DNA of 64,000 nt from Caballeronia sp. LZ062 (lineage in GTDB: Bacteria; Pseudomonadota; Gammaproteobacteria; Burkholderiales; Burkholderiaceae). The position numbers and the translations under genes are program-made. Numbering within the stretch: position 1 is the first letter of the stretch; each line of letters opens with the position of its first letter. Location of the stretch: the NCBI RefSeq assembly GCF_031450785.1, contig NZ_JARTWB010000002.1:806001-870000 (forward strand). The letters are read 5' to 3'. Positions 29,385 through 38,818 of the stretch are shown one piece after another. The notes under the pieces are model-generated. The model saw only the letters and a program-made list of their open reading frames with translations. It was not told where the DNA came from and searched no databases.

Positions 29385-31472
29385 ATGTCCACGACACTCA
29401 ATGAAAACCTCCTGCTTGCGGTCCCGCTGGCTCCGCTCGCGGGCTCGCTGATCGCGGGGCTGCTCGGGAAGACGGTGGGGCGCAAGGGCTCGCACCGCGT
29501 CACCATTCTCGGCGTCTTCATCTCGTTCATTCTGTCCGCGTTCGTCTTCTATGACGTGATGATGGGCGCGAGCTTCAACGGCACCGTCTACGAATGGATG
29601 ACGATGGGGTCGCTCAAGATGGAAGTCGGCTTCCTCGTCGATTCGCTGACGGCGATGATGATGGTCATCGTGACTTTCGTCTCGCTCATGGTGCACATCT
29701 ACACCATCGGCTACATGGCGGAAGAAGACGGCTATCAACGCTTCTTCTCGTACATTTCGCTGTTCACGTTCTCGATGCTGATGCTCGTGATGAGCAACAA
29801 CTTCCTGCAGCTTTTCTTCGGCTGGGAAGCGGTGGGTCTCGTCTCGTATCTGCTGATCGGCTTCTACTTCACCCGTGAAAGCGCGATCTACGCGAACATG
29901 AAGGCGTTCATCGTCAACCGCGTGGGCGACTTCGGCTTTCTGCTCGGCATCGGCCTGCTGCTGGCGTTCGCGGGTTCGCTGAACTACGGCGACGTCTTTG
30001 CGCAAGGCGAAAAGCTCGCGGCCATGACGTTTCCGGGCACGAGCTGGGGCCTGCTGACCGTGGCGTGCATTTGCCTCTTCATCGGCGCGATGGGTAAGTC
30101 CGCGCAGTTCCCGCTGCATGTGTGGCTGCCGGACTCGATGGAAGGCCCCACGCCGATCTCCGCGCTGATTCACGCGGCAACGATGGTGACGGCCGGTATC
30201 TTCATGGTGACGCGCATGTCGCCGCTCTTCGAGCATTCGGATGCCGCGCTGTCGTTCGTCACGGTCATCGGCGCGATCACGGCGCTGTTCATGGGCTTCC
30301 TCGGTGTCGTCCAGAACGACATCAAGCGCGTCGTCGCGTATTCGACGCTCTCGCAACTCGGCTACATGACGGTCGCGCTGGGCGTGTCGGCGTACCCGGT
30401 CGCAGTGTTCCACCTCGGCACGCACGCCTTCTTCAAGGCGCTGCTGTTCCTCGGCGCGGGTTCGGTCATCATCGGCATGCATCATGATCAGGACATGCGC
30501 AACATGGGCGGGCTCGCGAAGTACATGCCGATCACCTGGATCACGTCGCTGCTCGGTTCGCTCGCGCTGATCGGCACGCCGTTTTTCTCGGGCTTCTATT
30601 CGAAGGACTCGATCATCGATGCGGTGAAGCTGTCGCATCTGCCGGGTTCTGGCTTCGCATATTTCGCGGTGGTGGCGAGCGTGTTCGTCACGGCGCTGTA
30701 TTCGTTCCGCATGTACTTCCTCGTGTTTCACGGCGAAGAGCGCTTCCGCGGTCCGAAGCATCCGGACTCGCCGATGGGCGCGGAAGAGGCGACGCACGGT
30801 CAAGGGCATGGTAGCGACGATCACGGTCACGCACACGGTCACGGTCATGATGACCACGGCCACGGTCACGCACACGAGCCGCACGAAAGCCCGTGGGTCG
30901 TGACGCTGCCGCTGATCCTGCTGGCGATTCCGTCGGTCATCATCGGCGCGATCATGGTCGGTCCGATGCTCTTCGGCGACTTCTTCTCGCACGGCGTCGT
31001 GTTCGACAAGGTCATCTACATTGCCGAGAACCACGAAGGCATGCGCGAAATGGCCGAAGAGTTCCACGGCTGGTTCCCGATGGGCCTGCACTCGGTCGCG
31101 GGTCTGCCGGTATGGCTGGCGCTCGCGGGCGTGATCGTCGCGTGGTTCCTGTACATGAAGCGTCCGGATCTGCCGCCGGTCATCCGCCGTCGCTTTGGCC
31201 CGATCTACACGCTGCTCGACAACAAGTACTACTTCGACAAGATCAACGAAGTGGTCTTCGCCCGGGGCGCGGTCGCCATCGGTCGCGGGCTGTGGAAAGA
31301 GGGCGATGTGGTCGTCATCGACGGCGTCGTCAACGGCAGTGCGCGGTTCGTCGCCTGGTTCGCCGGTGTGATCCGCTTCCTTCAATCCGGTTACATCTAT
31401 CACTACGCGTTCGCCATGATTATCGGCATGTTGGGGCTCTTGACCCTGTTTGTAACGCTCGGCGGCAAATAA
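29385..31472 (+). CDS. nuoL: NADH-quinone oxidoreductase subunit L
   Basis: 695 residues, the distal Mrp-antiporter-like proton channel with the long lateral helix at its C-terminus. Core helices include FFGWEAVGLVSYLLIGF and PLHVWLPDSMEGPTPISALI, with the channel Glu and Lys in place. Between two helices, residues 471-501 (about 30795-30887) form a His/Asp/Gly-rich insert of HGHDDHGHGH type, absent from E. coli NuoL. The second half of the gene is otherwise ordinary. Confidence 0.96.
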   Translation: MSTTLNENLLLAVPLAPLAGSLIAGLLGKTVGRKGSHRVTILGVFISFILSAFVFYDVMMGASFNGTVYEWMTMGSLKMEVGFLVDSLTAMMMVIVTFVSLMVHIYTIGYMAEEDGYQRFFSYISLFTFSMLMLVMSNNFLQLFFGWEAVGLVSYLLIGFYFTRESAIYANMKAFIVNRVGDFGFLLGIGLLLAFAGSLNYGDVFAQGEKLAAMTFPGTSWGLLTVACICLFIGAMGKSAQFPLHVWLPDSMEGPTPISALIHAATMVTAGIFMVTRMSPLFEHSDAALSFVTVIGAITALFMGFLGVVQNDIKRVVAYSTLSQLGYMTVALGVSAYPVAVFHLGTHAFFKALLFLGAGSVIIGMHHDQDMRNMGGLAKYMPITWITSLLGSLALIGTPFFSGFYSKDSIIDAVKLSHLPGSGFAYFAVVASVFVTALYSFRMYFLVFHGEERFRGPKHPDSPMGAEEATHGQGHGSDDHGHAHGHGHDDHGHGHAHEPHESPWVVTLPLILLAIPSVIIGAIMVGPMLFGDFFSHGVVFDKVIYIAENHEGMREMAEEFHGWFPMGLHSVAGLPVWLALAGVIVAWFLYMKRPDLPPVIRRRFGPIYTLLDNKYYFDKINEVVFARGAVAIGRGLWKEGDVVVIDGVVNGSARFVAWFAGVIRFLQSGYIYHYAFAMIIGMLGLLTLFVTLGGK

Positions 31473-31485
31473 GGCGAGGGACCCT

Positions 31486-32976
31486 ATGCACTCTTTTCCG
31501 ATTCTCAGTGTCGCGATCTGGCTGCCGATCGTTTTCGGCGTCCTGGTCCTGGCTGTAGGTTCTGACCGTAACCCGGCGCCCGCGCGCTGGGTCGCGCTGA
31601 TCGGCTCGGTTCTCGGTCTGATCGTGACCCTTCCGCTGATCACCGGCTTCGATACGTCGAGCGCCGCGCTGCAATTCGTCGAACAGGCGAACTGGATCGA
31701 GCGGTTCAACATCACGTATCACCTGGGTGTCGACGGCATCTCGATGTGGTTCGTCGTGCTGACCGCGCTCATCACCGTGATCGTCGTGATCGCCGGATGG
31801 GAAGTCATCACGGAGCGCGTCTCGCAGTACATGGCCGCGTTCCTGATCCTCTCGGGCATCATGATCGGCGTGTTCTCCACGGCCGACGGCCTGCTGTTCT
31901 ACGTGTTCTTCGAAGCCACGCTCATTCCGATGTACATCATCATCGGCGTGTGGGGCGGCCCGAACCGCGTGTATGCCGCGTTCAAGTTTTTCCTGTACAC
32001 GCTGGCCGGTTCGCTTCTGATGCTGATCGCGCTGCTGTACCTGTACACGCAGACGCACACGTTCGATCTCGCGACGTGGCAAGCCGCGAAGATCGGCATG
32101 ACGCCGCAGGTGCTGCTTTTCATCGCGTTCTTCCTGGCGTTTGCCGTCAAGGTGCCGATGTGGCCGGTTCACACTTGGCTGCCTGATGCGCACGTGGAAG
32201 CGCCGACGGGCGGTTCCGTCGTGCTGGCGGCGATCATGCTGAAGCTCGGCGCGTACGGTTTCCTGCGCTTCTCGCTGCCGATCGCGCCGGACGCGAGCCA
32301 CTTCCTGGCTCCGGTCGTCATCACGCTGTCGCTGATCGCGGTGATCTACATCGGCCTCGTCGCGATGGTGCAGGCTGACATGAAGAAGCTCGTCGCGTAT
32401 TCGTCGATCGCGCACATGGGCTTCGTCACGCTCGGCTTCTTCATCTTCAGCCAGCTTGGCGTAGAAGGCGCGATCATCCAGATGATCTCGCACGGCTTCG
32501 TTTCGGGCGCGATGTTCCTGTCCATCGGCGTGCTGTACGACCGCGTGCATTCGCGTCAGATCGCGGATTACGGCGGCGTCGTGAACACCATGCCGAAATT
32601 CGCCGCGTTCTCCATGCTCTTCGCCATGGCCAACTGCGGTCTGCCGGGCACTTCCGGCTTCGTCGGCGAGTTCATGGTGATTCTGGCTGCGGTGAAGTTC
32701 AACTTCTGGATCGGCTTCCTCGCCACGTTCACGCTCATTCTCGGCGCGGCCTACACGCTGTGGATGTACAAGCGCGTGTACTTTGGCGCGGTCGCGAACG
32801 ATCACGTGGCGAAGCTCGCGGACATCAACAAGCGTGAGATGTTCATGCTCGTCGTGCTCGCGCTGTTCACGCTCTACATGGGCCTGCATCCGAAGCCCTT
32901 CACCGACGTGATGCACGAGTCGGTGGCAAACCTGCTCTCCCACGTCGCGCAGTCCAAGCTGCCGCTGGCTCAGTAA
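31486..32976 (+). CDS. nuoM: NADH-quinone oxidoreductase subunit M
   Basis: 496 residues, antiporter-like proton-pumping membrane subunit. Conserved MWFVVLTALITVIVVIAGWE, FFEATLIPMYIIIGVWGG and PMWPVHTWLPDAHVEAPTGG (channel Glu and Lys region) are present. Starts 13 bases after nuoL. Confidence 0.97.
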   Translation: MHSFPILSVAIWLPIVFGVLVLAVGSDRNPAPARWVALIGSVLGLIVTLPLITGFDTSSAALQFVEQANWIERFNITYHLGVDGISMWFVVLTALITVIVVIAGWEVITERVSQYMAAFLILSGIMIGVFSTADGLLFYVFFEATLIPMYIIIGVWGGPNRVYAAFKFFLYTLAGSLLMLIALLYLYTQTHTFDLATWQAAKIGMTPQVLLFIAFFLAFAVKVPMWPVHTWLPDAHVEAPTGGSVVLAAIMLKLGAYGFLRFSLPIAPDASHFLAPVVITLSLIAVIYIGLVAMVQADMKKLVAYSSIAHMGFVTLGFFIFSQLGVEGAIIQMISHGFVSGAMFLSIGVLYDRVHSRQIADYGGVVNTMPKFAAFSMLFAMANCGLPGTSGFVGEFMVILAAVKFNFWIGFLATFTLILGAAYTLWMYKRVYFGAVANDHVAKLADINKREMFMLVVLALFTLYMGLHPKPFTDVMHESVANLLSHVAQSKLPLAQ

Positions 32977-33001
32977 CGGCGTGCGGAGGAACTAAAAGAT
33001 C

Positions 33002-34474
33002 ATGCAAAACGCCCCTATGAGTGTCCTGTTGCCCGACGGCATCCTGATGGCCGCCGTCGTCGTGGCCTGGTTGAACGACACGATGTTCGGTCCGTCGAGC
33101 CGTCGCACCACCTACGCGATCGCGCTGGTCTCGACGATCGTCGTCGGCGTGTGGTTCGCGTTCTCGGCGCTCGACCCGACGCCGCATTACTTCTTTGCGC
33201 GCATGTATGTCGTCGATCCGTTCGCGAGCGCGATGAAAGCAGTCGTGACGCTCGGCTATGCGGTGTCGATCATCTATTCGCGCAAGTATCTGGAAGACCG
33301 CGACCTGTTCCGCGGCGATTTCTTCCTGCTCGGCCTGTTCTCGCTGCTCGGCCAGTGCGTGATGATTTCGGGTAACAACTTCCTCACGCTGTATCTCGGC
33401 CTCGAACTGATGTCGCTGTCGCTGTATGCGGTCATCGCGCTGCGCAAGGACGCGCCGCAGTCGAACGAATCGGCGATGAAGTACTACGTGCTCGGTGCGC
33501 TCGCATCCGGCTTCCTGCTCTACGGCATTTCGATGCTGTACGGCGCGACCGGCTCGCTGGAACTGAACGAAGTGCTGAAGGCCGTGGCGTCGGGTCGCAT
33601 CAACGACGCAGTGCTGCTCTTCGGCGTGATCTTCGTCGTCGCGGGCGTGGCGTTCAAGATGGGCGCGGTGCCGTTCCACATGTGGGTGCCGGACGTCTAC
33701 CAAGGCGCGCCGACGGCCATGACGCTGCTTACCGGCGGCGGCCCGAAGGTCGCGGCGTTCGCATGGGGCCTGCGCTTCCTGGTGATGGGGCTGCTGCCGT
33801 TCGCAGTGGACTGGCAAGAGATGCTGGTGATCCTCGCGGCGCTGTCGCTGATCGTCGGCAACATCACGGGTATCGTGCAGAAGAACATCAAGCGGATGCT
33901 GGCGTACTCGGCCATCTCGAACATGGGCTTCGTGCTGCTGGGTCTGCTCGCCGGCGTGGTCGATGGCAAGGTGACGGGCGCGGCGGGCGCGTACAGCTCG
34001 GCGATGTTCTACAGCATCATCTATCTCGTGACGACGCTCGGGACGTTCGGCGTCGTGATGCTGCTCGCGCGCCGCGACTTTGAAGCCGAGCAGATCGACG
34101 ACTTCAAGGGCCTCAACCAGCGCAGCCCGGTTTTCGCGTTCGTCATGATGATCATGATGTTCTCGCTCGCCGGTATCCCGCCGACGGTCGGCTTCTACGC
34201 GAAGCTCGCCGTGCTCGAAGCGACGATGAACGCCGGCCTGACGTGGCTCGCCGTGCTGGCCGTGCTGACGTCGCTCGTGGGCGCGTTCTACTACCTGCGC
34301 ATCGTGAAGCTGATGTACTTTGACGCGCCGCAAGACGCATCGCCGATCGTGGCGGACGGCCTCAATCGTTCGCTGCTGGCGTTCAACGGCCTGGCCGTGC
34401 TGGTACTGGGTCTGGTTCCGGGTCCGCTGATGTCGGCGTGCCTGCAAGCGATCACGCATACGCTGCCGCTGTAA
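33002..34474 (+). CDS. nuoN: NADH-quinone oxidoreductase subunit N
   Basis: 490 residues, third antiporter-like membrane subunit. Signature segments LGLELMSLSLYAVIALRKD and PFHMWVPDVYQGAPTAMTLL are present. GGAGG lies twelve bases before the ATG at 33002; an ATG five codons later (33017) is possible. The last base of its stop is the first of the next start (TAATG). Confidence 0.96.
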   Translation: MQNAPMSVLLPDGILMAAVVVAWLNDTMFGPSSRRTTYAIALVSTIVVGVWFAFSALDPTPHYFFARMYVVDPFASAMKAVVTLGYAVSIIYSRKYLEDRDLFRGDFFLLGLFSLLGQCVMISGNNFLTLYLGLELMSLSLYAVIALRKDAPQSNESAMKYYVLGALASGFLLYGISMLYGATGSLELNEVLKAVASGRINDAVLLFGVIFVVAGVAFKMGAVPFHMWVPDVYQGAPTAMTLLTGGGPKVAAFAWGLRFLVMGLLPFAVDWQEMLVILAALSLIVGNITGIVQKNIKRMLAYSAISNMGFVLLGLLAGVVDGKVTGAAGAYSSAMFYSIIYLVTTLGTFGVVMLLARRDFEAEQIDDFKGLNQRSPVFAFVMMIMMFSLAGIPPTVGFYAKLAVLEATMNAGLTWLAVLAVLTSLVGAFYYLRIVKLMYFDAPQDASPIVADGLNRSLLAFNGLAVLVLGLVPGPLMSACLQAITHTLPL

Positions 34475-34794
34475 TGTCGGCTGCTGGCTGGTTTATCGTG
34501 CTGTTGGCGCTCCTTGGCGCCAACGTCCCGTTCCTGAACCAGCGCCTTTTCGCCGTAGTGCCGTTGCCGCTTCCCGCGCCGACGCGCCATCAGGCGGCGA
34601 AGAAGAGCGCGTGGATCAGGATCGGCGAGTTGATCGTTCTCTACTTCGTGGTCGGCGCGCTCGGCTTCATGCTCGAAGCGCGCGCCGGCAACCGTTTCGA
34701 TCAGGGATGGCAGTTCTACGCCATCACCTTCAGTCTGTTTGTGGTGCTCGCGTTTCCGGGCTTCACCTATCAATATCTCGTCAAACGCCGCTGA
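34474..34794 (+). CDS. DUF2818 membrane protein, last gene of the nuo operon
   Basis: 106 residues with three hydrophobic segments (about 1-20, 45-65, 78-98) and a basic loop. It matches the DUF2818 family, a small inner-membrane protein found directly after nuoN in betaproteobacteria. The one-base overlap with nuoN implies translational coupling and suggests a role in assembly or function of complex I; no function is established. Confidence 0.85.
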   Translation: MSAAGWFIVLLALLGANVPFLNQRLFAVVPLPLPAPTRHQAAKKSAWIRIGELIVLYFVVGALGFMLEARAGNRFDQGWQFYAITFSLFVVLAFPGFTYQYLVKRR

Positions 34795-34843
34795 TGGCTT
34801 CGCGCCCTCGGCGGCTGTTTGCTTAACCGGCACAGGGTGCAAG

Positions 34844-35443
34844 ATGGCAGACCAGACCACCGTTTCAGATAGCGACGACGGCCTCATCGAAAAGAAGGTC
34901 GAAAGCGTCACGCTGCATGAAGGCAAGTTCCTCACGCTCAAGCGCGATACCGTTGCGCTGCCCGATGGCAAGCACGCCACGCGCGAGTTCGTGGAGCATC
35001 CCGGCGCGGTGATGATCCTGCCAGTGTTCGACGATGGCCGTGTGCTGCTCGAGCGGCAGTTCCGCTATCCGGTCGGGCGCGTGCTGCTCGAATTTCCGGC
35101 GGGCAAGCTCGATCCGAACGAGGACGAACTGGCGTGCGCAAAGCGCGAGTTGCAGGAAGAAACCGGCTACACCGCGCGCGAATGGACTTTTCTGACGCGC
35201 ATTCACCCTGTCATCTCGTACTCGACGGAATTCATCGACCTCTATCTGGCAAGCGGTTTGACGGCCGGCGACGCGAAGCTCGACGAAGGCGAGTTCCTCG
35301 AAACGTTCATTGCGGACGAAGCGCAGCTGATGGCGTGGGTCAAGGACGGCACGATCAGCGACGTCAAGACGATCATCGGCGCATTCTGGCTCGAGAAGCT
35401 CCGTTCTGGCGAATGGCAGGCGGGCAAGGCGGCGACTGCGTAA
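34844..35443 (+). CDS. Nudix hydrolase, ADP-ribose pyrophosphatase type
   Basis: 199 residues. The Nudix box is complete: GKLDPNE followed by seven residues and RELQEETGY, near residues 85-110, preceded by FPA as in ADP-ribose pyrophosphatases. It likely hydrolyses ADP-ribose or related nucleotide sugars, perhaps to recycle NAD breakdown products. The ATG at 34844 gives a normal N-terminus; the frame remains open upstream inside the DUF2818 gene. A terminator follows. Confidence 0.9.
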   Translation: MADQTTVSDSDDGLIEKKVESVTLHEGKFLTLKRDTVALPDGKHATREFVEHPGAVMILPVFDDGRVLLERQFRYPVGRVLLEFPAGKLDPNEDELACAKRELQEETGYTAREWTFLTRIHPVISYSTEFIDLYLASGLTAGDAKLDEGEFLETFIADEAQLMAWVKDGTISDVKTIIGAFWLEKLRSGEWQAGKAATA

Positions 35444-35471
35444 GACGTCGCGACTGGTTAAGAAGCAACGG

Positions 35472-35494
35472 AAAGCGGCCGCGTGGGCCGCTTT
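35472..35494 (+). terminator. Terminator after the Nudix gene
   Basis: AAAGCGGCC (35472-35480) pairs with GGCCGCTTT (35486-35494), then GTCGTTTTGG; the T run is imperfect. Confidence 0.65.
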
Positions 35495-35644
35495 GTCGTT
35501 TTGGCGTTCCGCGTTCGGCGGCAAGCGTGCCGAACAGCTAGAATCTGCAGTCGGCCGTTTGCGGACACGACGGCATGTCGCTCGTCATCGCACGGTCGTT
35601 CGCAAAACGTAATTCTGAGATAAACTCACCGAAGTCCCATCAGC

Positions 35645-36094
35645 ATGAAGGTCCTCGATTTAAAGTGCTCGCACGAACATCGCTTTGAAGGCTGGTTTGC
35701 TTCGACCGAAGAGTTCGAGTCGCAACTGGCTCGCAAGCTGGTCGCTTGCCCGGTTTGCTCGGCGACGGATGTGAGTCGCATGCCATCGGCACCGCGCCTC
35801 AATTTGTCGTCGGCGCGCGCGGACGCGGCGGTGCAGGCCCGAGCGCCGAAAGCATCGCCCGATGCGGCCGCCGTTCAGGCACGCGCACTCCAGTTCATGC
35901 GAGAGCTGATCGAGAAGACGGAGAACGTGGGCGAACGTTTCGCCGAAGAGGCGCGGCGCATCCACTACAACGAAGCGCCGGCGCGCAACATTCGTGGCGT
36001 CACGACGCCCGAGGACGCGCACGCTTTGCTGGAAGAAGGCATCGAGGTGATGCCGCTGCCCGTACCCGCCGCGCTCAAGGAGCCGCTGCAGTAA
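35645..36094 (+). CDS. DUF1178 family protein
   Basis: 149 residues. MKVLDLKCSHEHRFEGWFAS with a later CPVC-S motif is the family signature; the two Cys sets (Cys8 and Cys36/Cys39) with His residues look like a small zinc-ribbon, which is inference. The family is widespread in proteobacteria and unstudied. A 218-base stretch after it (36095-36312) contains no gene I can support. Confidence 0.85.
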   Translation: MKVLDLKCSHEHRFEGWFASTEEFESQLARKLVACPVCSATDVSRMPSAPRLNLSSARADAAVQARAPKASPDAAAVQARALQFMRELIEKTENVGERFAEEARRIHYNEAPARNIRGVTTPEDAHALLEEGIEVMPLPVPAALKEPLQ

Positions 36095-36312
36095 AGCCTC
36101 AACGCGGCGTCTCCCGGCTTCGGCTCGACAAGGAGACAAACGCGCGTGTTTCGTCACTTCCTCGCTGCGCGCCCAAGCGCGCAATCCCGAAGCATTCGAA
36201 CTACCGACCCGCGTCGAGCGGCAAAGCGGCTCGGGGGGCGTCGCGCCTTGCATTACCCAATCGCTCCGGATACCACTCTCGATCGTCTGACACTCGAAAA
36301 AAGGGCTGCCTC

Positions 36313-36768
36313 ATGACCTACAGCTTTGAGGATTTCCAAGTCGGATCAGCGGTGACACTCAGCGCGCATACCTTCAGCCGCGAAGAAATCATCGAATTCG
36401 CAAGCCGCTATGATCCGCAGCCGTTCCATCTCTCCGACGAAGCGGGCAGGGCGTCGCATTTCGGCGGGCTTGTTGCAAGCGGATGGAACACCTGCTCGGC
36501 GATGATGGGCATTCTCGTGCGCGACATGCTCGCCGATTCAACGTCCATGGGCTCGCCCGGCCTCGACAATATCCGCTGGCTGAAGCCCGTGCGCGTCGGC
36601 GATTCGGTGCGGCTCACCGTGCGCGTGCTGGACAAGCGCGTGTCGAAGAGCAAGCCGGACCGCGGCATCGTCTCGACACGCTGGGAAGCGCACAATCAGG
36701 ACGGCGAACTGGTCTTGACCGTGGATTCCGCCGCGCTCTTTGGCTTGCGCGAACCCGGCGCGATTTAG
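36313..36768 (+). CDS. MaoC-like (R)-specific enoyl-CoA hydratase/dehydratase
   Basis: 151 residues, single hot-dog domain. The active-site segment is FASRYDPQPFHLSDEAG with the catalytic Asp and His, followed by GLVASGW. Such proteins hydrate enoyl-CoA or act on related thioesters in fatty-acid or polyhydroxyalkanoate metabolism; the substrate is not determined. A longer in-frame reading upstream is not a fusion: the DUF1178 gene ends in a different frame. Its stop overlaps that of the convergent glutathione transferase by three bases. Confidence 0.85.
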   Translation: MTYSFEDFQVGSAVTLSAHTFSREEIIEFASRYDPQPFHLSDEAGRASHFGGLVASGWNTCSAMMGILVRDMLADSTSMGSPGLDNIRWLKPVRVGDSVRLTVRVLDKRVSKSKPDRGIVSTRWEAHNQDGELVLTVDSAALFGLREPGAI

Positions 36769-37454
36769 CGCTTTGCGTACTGCGTCGCGCCGAACAGCAC
36801 TTCCTTCTCCTTGTCGGTGAAGGGCTTGCGTTCGCGCGCCAGTACCTGCACGCCGCGCTCGACGGCCGGTCGCGCCGCAATTGCATCGAACCAGCGCCGG
36901 ACGTTCGGAAATTCGTCGAGGACGATGCCCTGGTTCTCCCACGAACGCGTCCACGGGAACGTCGCGATGTCCGCAATCGTGTACTCGTTTCCCGCGAGGT
37001 ATTGCGTGACGCCGAGCTGCTTGTCCATCACGCCGTAGAGCCGGCGCGCTTCGTTCGTGTAGCGGTTGATCGCGTAGTCGATTTTCTCGGGCGCGTAGTT
37101 GCGAAAGTGGTGCGTCTGTCCGAGCATCGGTCCGACGCCGCCCATCTGGAACATCAGCCATTGAATGGTCGTGTAGCGGCCGATGGCATCCGCCGGCAGA
37201 AACTTGCCGGTCTTCTCGGCGAGATAGACGAGGATGGCGCCCGATTCGAAAAGCGCGAACGGCTTGCCTTCCGGGCCGTCGTTGTCGATGATCGCCGGAA
37301 TCTTGTTGTTCGGGCTGATCGCGAGGAAGTCGGGTTTGAACTGGTCGCCCGCGCCGATATCGACGGGATGAGCCCGGTACTCGAGCCCCGTCTCCTCCAG
37401 CATGATGTGGATCTTGTGCCCGTTGGGCGTCGGCCAGCTATACACGTCGATCAT
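36765..37454 (-). CDS. Glutathione transferase, YfcG/Ure2p-like disulfide-bond oxidoreductase
   Basis: 229 residues. N-terminal thioredoxin-like domain MIDVYSWPTPNGHKIHIMLEE with the Thr-Pro-Asn-Gly motif of YfcG, cis-Pro in NNKIPAI and ESGAILVYLAEKTG for glutathione binding; the helical C-terminal domain includes GGVGPMLGQTHHF and EYTIADIATFPW. YfcG proteins reduce mixed disulfides with glutathione rather than conjugate xenobiotics. GAGGAG precedes the start at 37454; a start ten codons upstream is less likely. Confidence 0.9.
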   Translation of the reverse strand: MIDVYSWPTPNGHKIHIMLEETGLEYRAHPVDIGAGDQFKPDFLAISPNNKIPAIIDNDGPEGKPFALFESGAILVYLAEKTGKFLPADAIGRYTTIQWLMFQMGGVGPMLGQTHHFRNYAPEKIDYAINRYTNEARRLYGVMDKQLGVTQYLAGNEYTIADIATFPWTRSWENQGIVLDEFPNVRRWFDAIAARPAVERGVQVLARERKPFTDKEKEVLFGATQYAKR

Positions 37455-37570
37455 GTGCGCTCCTCGTTCGTGCGGGTGACGCATTCACGCGCAGGTCGCG
37501 GAATGGAAGCGAAAATTAGAGCATGTTTGCGCTGGCCGTGCAGAGCGCGCCCGTGACTCGCTCCGGCGAA

Positions 37571-38797
37571 TCAGTCGCGCGGTTCCATGTATTTCGCCAG
37601 TTCCAGTTTCGCGATGGCATGGCGATGCACTTCGTCGGGTCCGTCCGCGAGCCTCAGCGTGCGCGCCGAGGCATACGCGTATGCGAGCGGAAAATCGTCG
37701 CAGATACCCGCCGCGCCGTGCGCCTGAATCGCCCAGTCGATCACCTGACACGCGACGTTCGGCGCGACCACCTTAATCATCGCGATCTCGCCGCGCGCGC
37801 CCTTGTTGCCGACGGTATCCATCATGTACGCAGCCTTCAGCGTGAGCAGCCGCGCCTGCTCGATCATGATGCGCGCCTCGGCGATCCGCTCCTGCGTCAC
37901 GCCGTGCTGCGCAATCGGCTTGCCGAACGCGACGCGGGAAAGCGTGCGCTTCGTCATCAGTTCCAGCGCGCGCTCCGCGAGCCCGATCAGCCGCATGCAA
38001 TGATGGATGCGTCCCGGCCCGAGCCGCCCCTGCGCGATCTCGAAGCCGCGTCCTTGGCCGAGCAGGATGCTGTCAGCGGGCACACGAACCTTGCCGAGCG
38101 TGATGTCCATATGACCGTGCGGCGCGTCGTCGTAGCCGAACACGTTCAGCGGGCGATGCACGGTGATGCCCGGCGCATTCGCCGGCACGAGAATCATCGA
38201 CTGCTGCGCGTGCTTCGGCGCGTCGGGATCGGTCTTGCCCATGACGATGAACACCTTGCAGCGCGGATCGCCCGCACCGGACGACCACCATTTGTGGCCG
38301 TCGATGACGTAGTGATCGCCGTCGCGCGTGATGCTGCAGCGGATATTCGTCGCATCCGATGACGCGACTTCCGGCTCCGTCATCAGGAACGCGGAGCGGA
38401 TCTCGCCGCGAAGGAGGGGTTCGAGCCACTGCGCTTTCTGCGCGTCCGTGCCGTAGCGTTCGATGGTCTCCATGTTGCCCGTATCGGGCGCGCTGCAGTT
38501 GAAGACTTCGGGCGCCCACGGCACGCGCCCCATGATCTCGCACAGCGGCGCGTATTCGAGATTCGTCAGTCCGGCACCGCGCCCGGACGCCGGCAGAAAC
38601 AAGTTCCACAGTCCTTCGCCGCGCGCTTTCTCCTTCAGGTCTTCGATGAGGCGCGTCGGCAGCCACGCGTTGCCCGCCGCGCGATTCGCCGCGATCTCGT
38701 CGCGGAATGCCGTCTCGTTCGGATAGATATGCGCGTCGAAGAAGGCGTGCAGGCGCGCGCGCAGCGCCTCGACTTTCGGCGTGTACTCGAAGTTCAT
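37571..38797 (-). CDS. Acyl-CoA dehydrogenase, ACAD10/11-like
   Basis: 408 residues, FAD flavoenzyme fold. [16 protein letters not shown] (FAD-binding TEP motif), [11 protein letters not shown], and a C-terminal [22 protein letters not shown] region resemble the ACAD10/11 subgroup. It oxidises an acyl-CoA to the enoyl-CoA, passing electrons to ETF. AGGAG lies seven bases before the ATG. It is the last gene of a minus-strand cluster; the kinase gene ends 21 bases upstream, so they are probably co-transcribed. Confidence 0.88.
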   Translation of the reverse strand: MNFEYTPKVEALRARLHAFFDAHIYPNETAFRDEIAANRAAGNAWLPTRLIEDLKEKARGEGLWNLFLPASGRGAGLTNLEYAPLCEIMGRVPWAPEVFNCSAPDTGNMETIERYGTDAQKAQWLEPLLRGEIRSAFLMTEPEVASSDATNIRCSITRDGDHYVIDGHKWWSSGAGDPRCKVFIVMGKTDPDAPKHAQQSMILVPANAPGITVHRPLNVFGYDDAPHGHMDITLGKVRVPADSILLGQGRGFEIAQGRLGPGRIHHCMRLIGLAERALELMTKRTLSRVAFGKPIAQHGVTQERIAEARIMIEQARLLTLKAAYMMDTVGNKGARGEIAMIKVVAPNVACQVIDWAIQAHGAAGICDDFPLAYAYASARTLRLADGPDEVHRHAIAKLELAKYMEPRD

Positions 38798-38818
38798 CGG
38801 TCGTCTCCTGATCGGTTC

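Noticed and set aside
29370..31715. A 781-codon open reading frame on the minus strand opposite nuoL
   Set aside because: It mirrors nuoL on the opposite strand, has an Arg/His/Asp-rich composition typical of antisense frames in high-GC DNA, and no recognisable domain.
35746..36768. Apparent fusion of a DUF1178-region frame with the MaoC protein
   Set aside because: The upstream part is an out-of-frame reading of the DUF1178 gene and spacer; the MaoC domain begins cleanly at the ATG at 36313.
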